13,821 nt of DNA from Lentisphaerota bacterium (GTDB lineage Bacteria > Verrucomicrobiota > Lentisphaeria > Oligosphaerales > PUNB01): assembly GCA_003552565.1 (NCBI GenBank), contig PUNB01000018.1, forward strand, positions 1 to 13,821, in the 5' to 3' direction. Below are positions 13,187-13,821 of this stretch, one piece after another (the stretch's first letter is position 1; each line of letters opens with the position of its first letter). The notes under the pieces are model-generated. The model searched no databases. It saw nothing but the letters and a program-made list of their open reading frames with translations, and was not told where the DNA came from. The position numbers and the translations under genes are program-made.

Positions 13187-13247
13187 AGTCTCAATTTCAG
13201 GGTATCCAGCGCCCCGCACCGGCGGTCGGGCTTATGTGAGACTTCGT
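13187..13247. repeat. 61-bp duplicated element, copy 1
   Basis: This 61-bp segment begins AGTCTCA and contains CACCGGCGGTCGGGCTTATG. It is repeated at 13311-13371 with 49 of 61 bases identical and no length change; nearly all differences are transitions. The ends AGTCTCA and TGTGAGACT are complementary, so each copy can fold on itself. Confidence 0.8.
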
Positions 13248-13302
13248 GGTTTCAGGTTTCAGTGTTCAGGTGTCTGAAACCCGAAACCTGACACCAGAAA
13301 CC
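13248..13302. repeat. Hairpin between the two 61-bp copies
   Basis: GGTTTCAGGTTTCAG (13248-13262) pairs with CTGAAACCCGAAACC (13274-13288) with one mismatch and an 11-nt loop. An alternative stem, GGTGTC (13269-13274) with GACACC (13290-13295), would exclude it. Similar GGTTTCGGGTTTC-type sequence occurs near 11139-11152. Confidence 0.6.
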
Positions 13303-13310
13303 ATTAAACA

Positions 13311-13371
13311 AGTCTCACCCTCTGGGCATCCGGCGCCTTGCGCCGGCGGTCAGGCTTATGTGAGGCTTTGT
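13311..13371. repeat. 61-bp duplicated element, copy 2
   Basis: This is the second copy of the element at 13187-13247, in the same orientation with starts 124 bp apart. It has a stronger internal stem, CCGGCG/CGCCGG around CTTG (13330-13345), and ends AGTCTCA and TGTGAGGCT. It lies in the 672-bp gene-free stretch 13150-13821. Confidence 0.8.
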
Positions 13372-13446
13372 CTTTTAATAGCCACCTGACCGCTTGGCCG
13401 GAAAGCTGATTTCACATCGTTGCCGTTATTGAACTTTTGAAAGTGT

Positions 13447-13602
13447 GTCAGGTCCTCGCGGCCATTAAGGTGTGCTCGCAGGGGAACGGACTATGTTTTG
13501 GCTCGCGGGGACCTGACCACTCTTCGTGTGGCTCAGGCAAGCTGCTCGCCCTCCATTATATGGCTGCGAGGACGTAGCCACACCCGAGGTGCTACCTGAG
13601 GC
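13447..13602. other. Highly structured intergenic segment with competing stems
   Basis: GTCAGGTCCTCGCG (13447-13460) pairs with CGCGGGGACCTGAC (13504-13517), 14 bp with one G-U. CCTGACCAC (13512-13520) can instead pair with GTGG-TCAGG (13528-13537, one bulge). GTGTGGCT (13526-13533) pairs with AGCCACAC (13576-13583), and CTCAGG (13532-13537) with CCTGAG (13595-13600). Several of these are mutually exclusive. It could be a small structured RNA, an attenuator for a gene beyond 13821, or a palindromic repeat. No open reading frame of note is present and the strand is undetermined. Confidence 0.4.
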
Positions 13603-13648
13603 TAATTCAATATTCATTATCAGGACAAGTATGAACGTAGAAACCTAA

Positions 13649-13666
13649 CCCCCTATTCGTAGGGGA
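13649..13666. other. CCCCTA-TTCG-TAGGGG hairpin
   Basis: A perfect 6-bp stem (13650-13655 with 13660-13665) encloses TTCG. A CTTTTTG run appears about 14 nt further on, too far for a standard terminator. The context resembles the CCCC/GGGG segment at 7230-7250. Confidence 0.4.
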
Positions 13667-13745
13667 GCCTGCTATTCCTCTTTTTGCTAGTTAGACCCCG
13701 TGCGAAAAGGTGTTTGCAGTCTCTACACGCACAAAAAAATAAAAC

Positions 13746-13821
13746 TTTGTCTCGCACCTTGTCTCGCACCTTGTCTGGTTTTCTGTCGATTCCTCATTTT
13801 TCAGACTAAGTGCGAGACAAG
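13746..13821. repeat. GTGCGAGACAAG motif array and inverted repeat at the window edge
   Basis: Two tandem copies of the motif lie on the minus strand (13746-13757 with one change, and 13758-13769), followed by a shortened CTTGTCTG (13770-13777). One exact copy lies on the plus strand at 13810-13821, the last bases of the window. The arms 13758-13769 and 13810-13821 form a perfect 12-bp inverted repeat, extended inward by TGTCTG/CAGACTA. The element is cut by the window end. Confidence 0.7.

Noticed and set aside
13746..13821. Insertion sequence end with transposase
   Set aside because: Inverted motifs are present, but no transposase is in the window and the element runs off the edge, so it is listed only as a repeat.

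Overview
The window looks like chromosomal DNA of a Gram-negative bacterium. A signal-peptide beta-barrel protein and a periplasmic HtrA/DegP protease imply an outer membrane. An AraC regulator divergent from a uroporphyrinogen-decarboxylase-family methyltransferase-like gene, together with a RACo/RamA-type ferredoxin-ASKHA protein, is a mix I associate with the PVC group (Lentisphaerota/Kiritimatiellota-like). That placement is inference, since no rRNA or other marker is present. No tRNA, rRNA, CRISPR array, transposase, integrase or phage gene was found.

Layout. (1) Positions 125-2396, minus strand, are a tight three-gene operon: a small charged helical protein, a class V cysteine desulfurase with an altered PLP-phosphate site, and a PyrK-like FAD/[2Fe-2S] electron-transfer protein. 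The genes are separated by 2 nt and by a 1-nt overlap, behind a recognisable promoter. (2) Positions 2603-4891 hold a UroD-family gene (minus) with a clear terminator, diverging from an AraC-family regulator (plus). The intergenic region has two -10 boxes and a 15-bp palindrome next to the minus-strand -35. (3) Positions 4951-6221, minus strand, hold a short type I signal peptidase and, after a gap with a 14-bp tandem repeat, a single-pass membrane protein of NTF2-like appearance. (4) Positions 6623-7216, plus strand, encode a small PagL-like outer-membrane barrel. (5) Positions 7632-9028, minus strand, hold trmB overlapping a DEDD-type RNase H-like exonuclease. (6) Positions 9184-11055, minus strand, encode a 623-residue 2Fe-2S/ASKHA protein resembling activators of corrinoid proteins. 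(7) Positions 11665-13149, plus strand, encode a Do-family protease with two PDZ domains. (8) Positions 13150-13821 are gene-free and full of repeats and potential hairpins.

How the genes relate. The cysteine desulfurase and PyrK-like protein are probably co-translated, which suggests a redox or Fe-S function. The UroD-family protein and the RACo-like protein could both belong to corrinoid-dependent methyl transfer, but they lie 5 kb apart and no corrinoid-binding protein is in the window. Signal peptidase, the barrel protein and DegP all concern the envelope. Most other genes look like conserved housekeeping functions.

The most unusual content is between genes. The right half carries families of interspersed palindromic repeats: a GATTAGGGCAAAA-unit element in two copies, a GTKCGRGACAAG motif family, a 61-bp duplication, a 22/23-identical leader upstream of two genes, and a 31-bp sequence shared by the regions upstream of araC-like and degP. 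I see no convincing complete new defence or mobile system. The repeat families and the odd desulfurase operon deserve the closest look.
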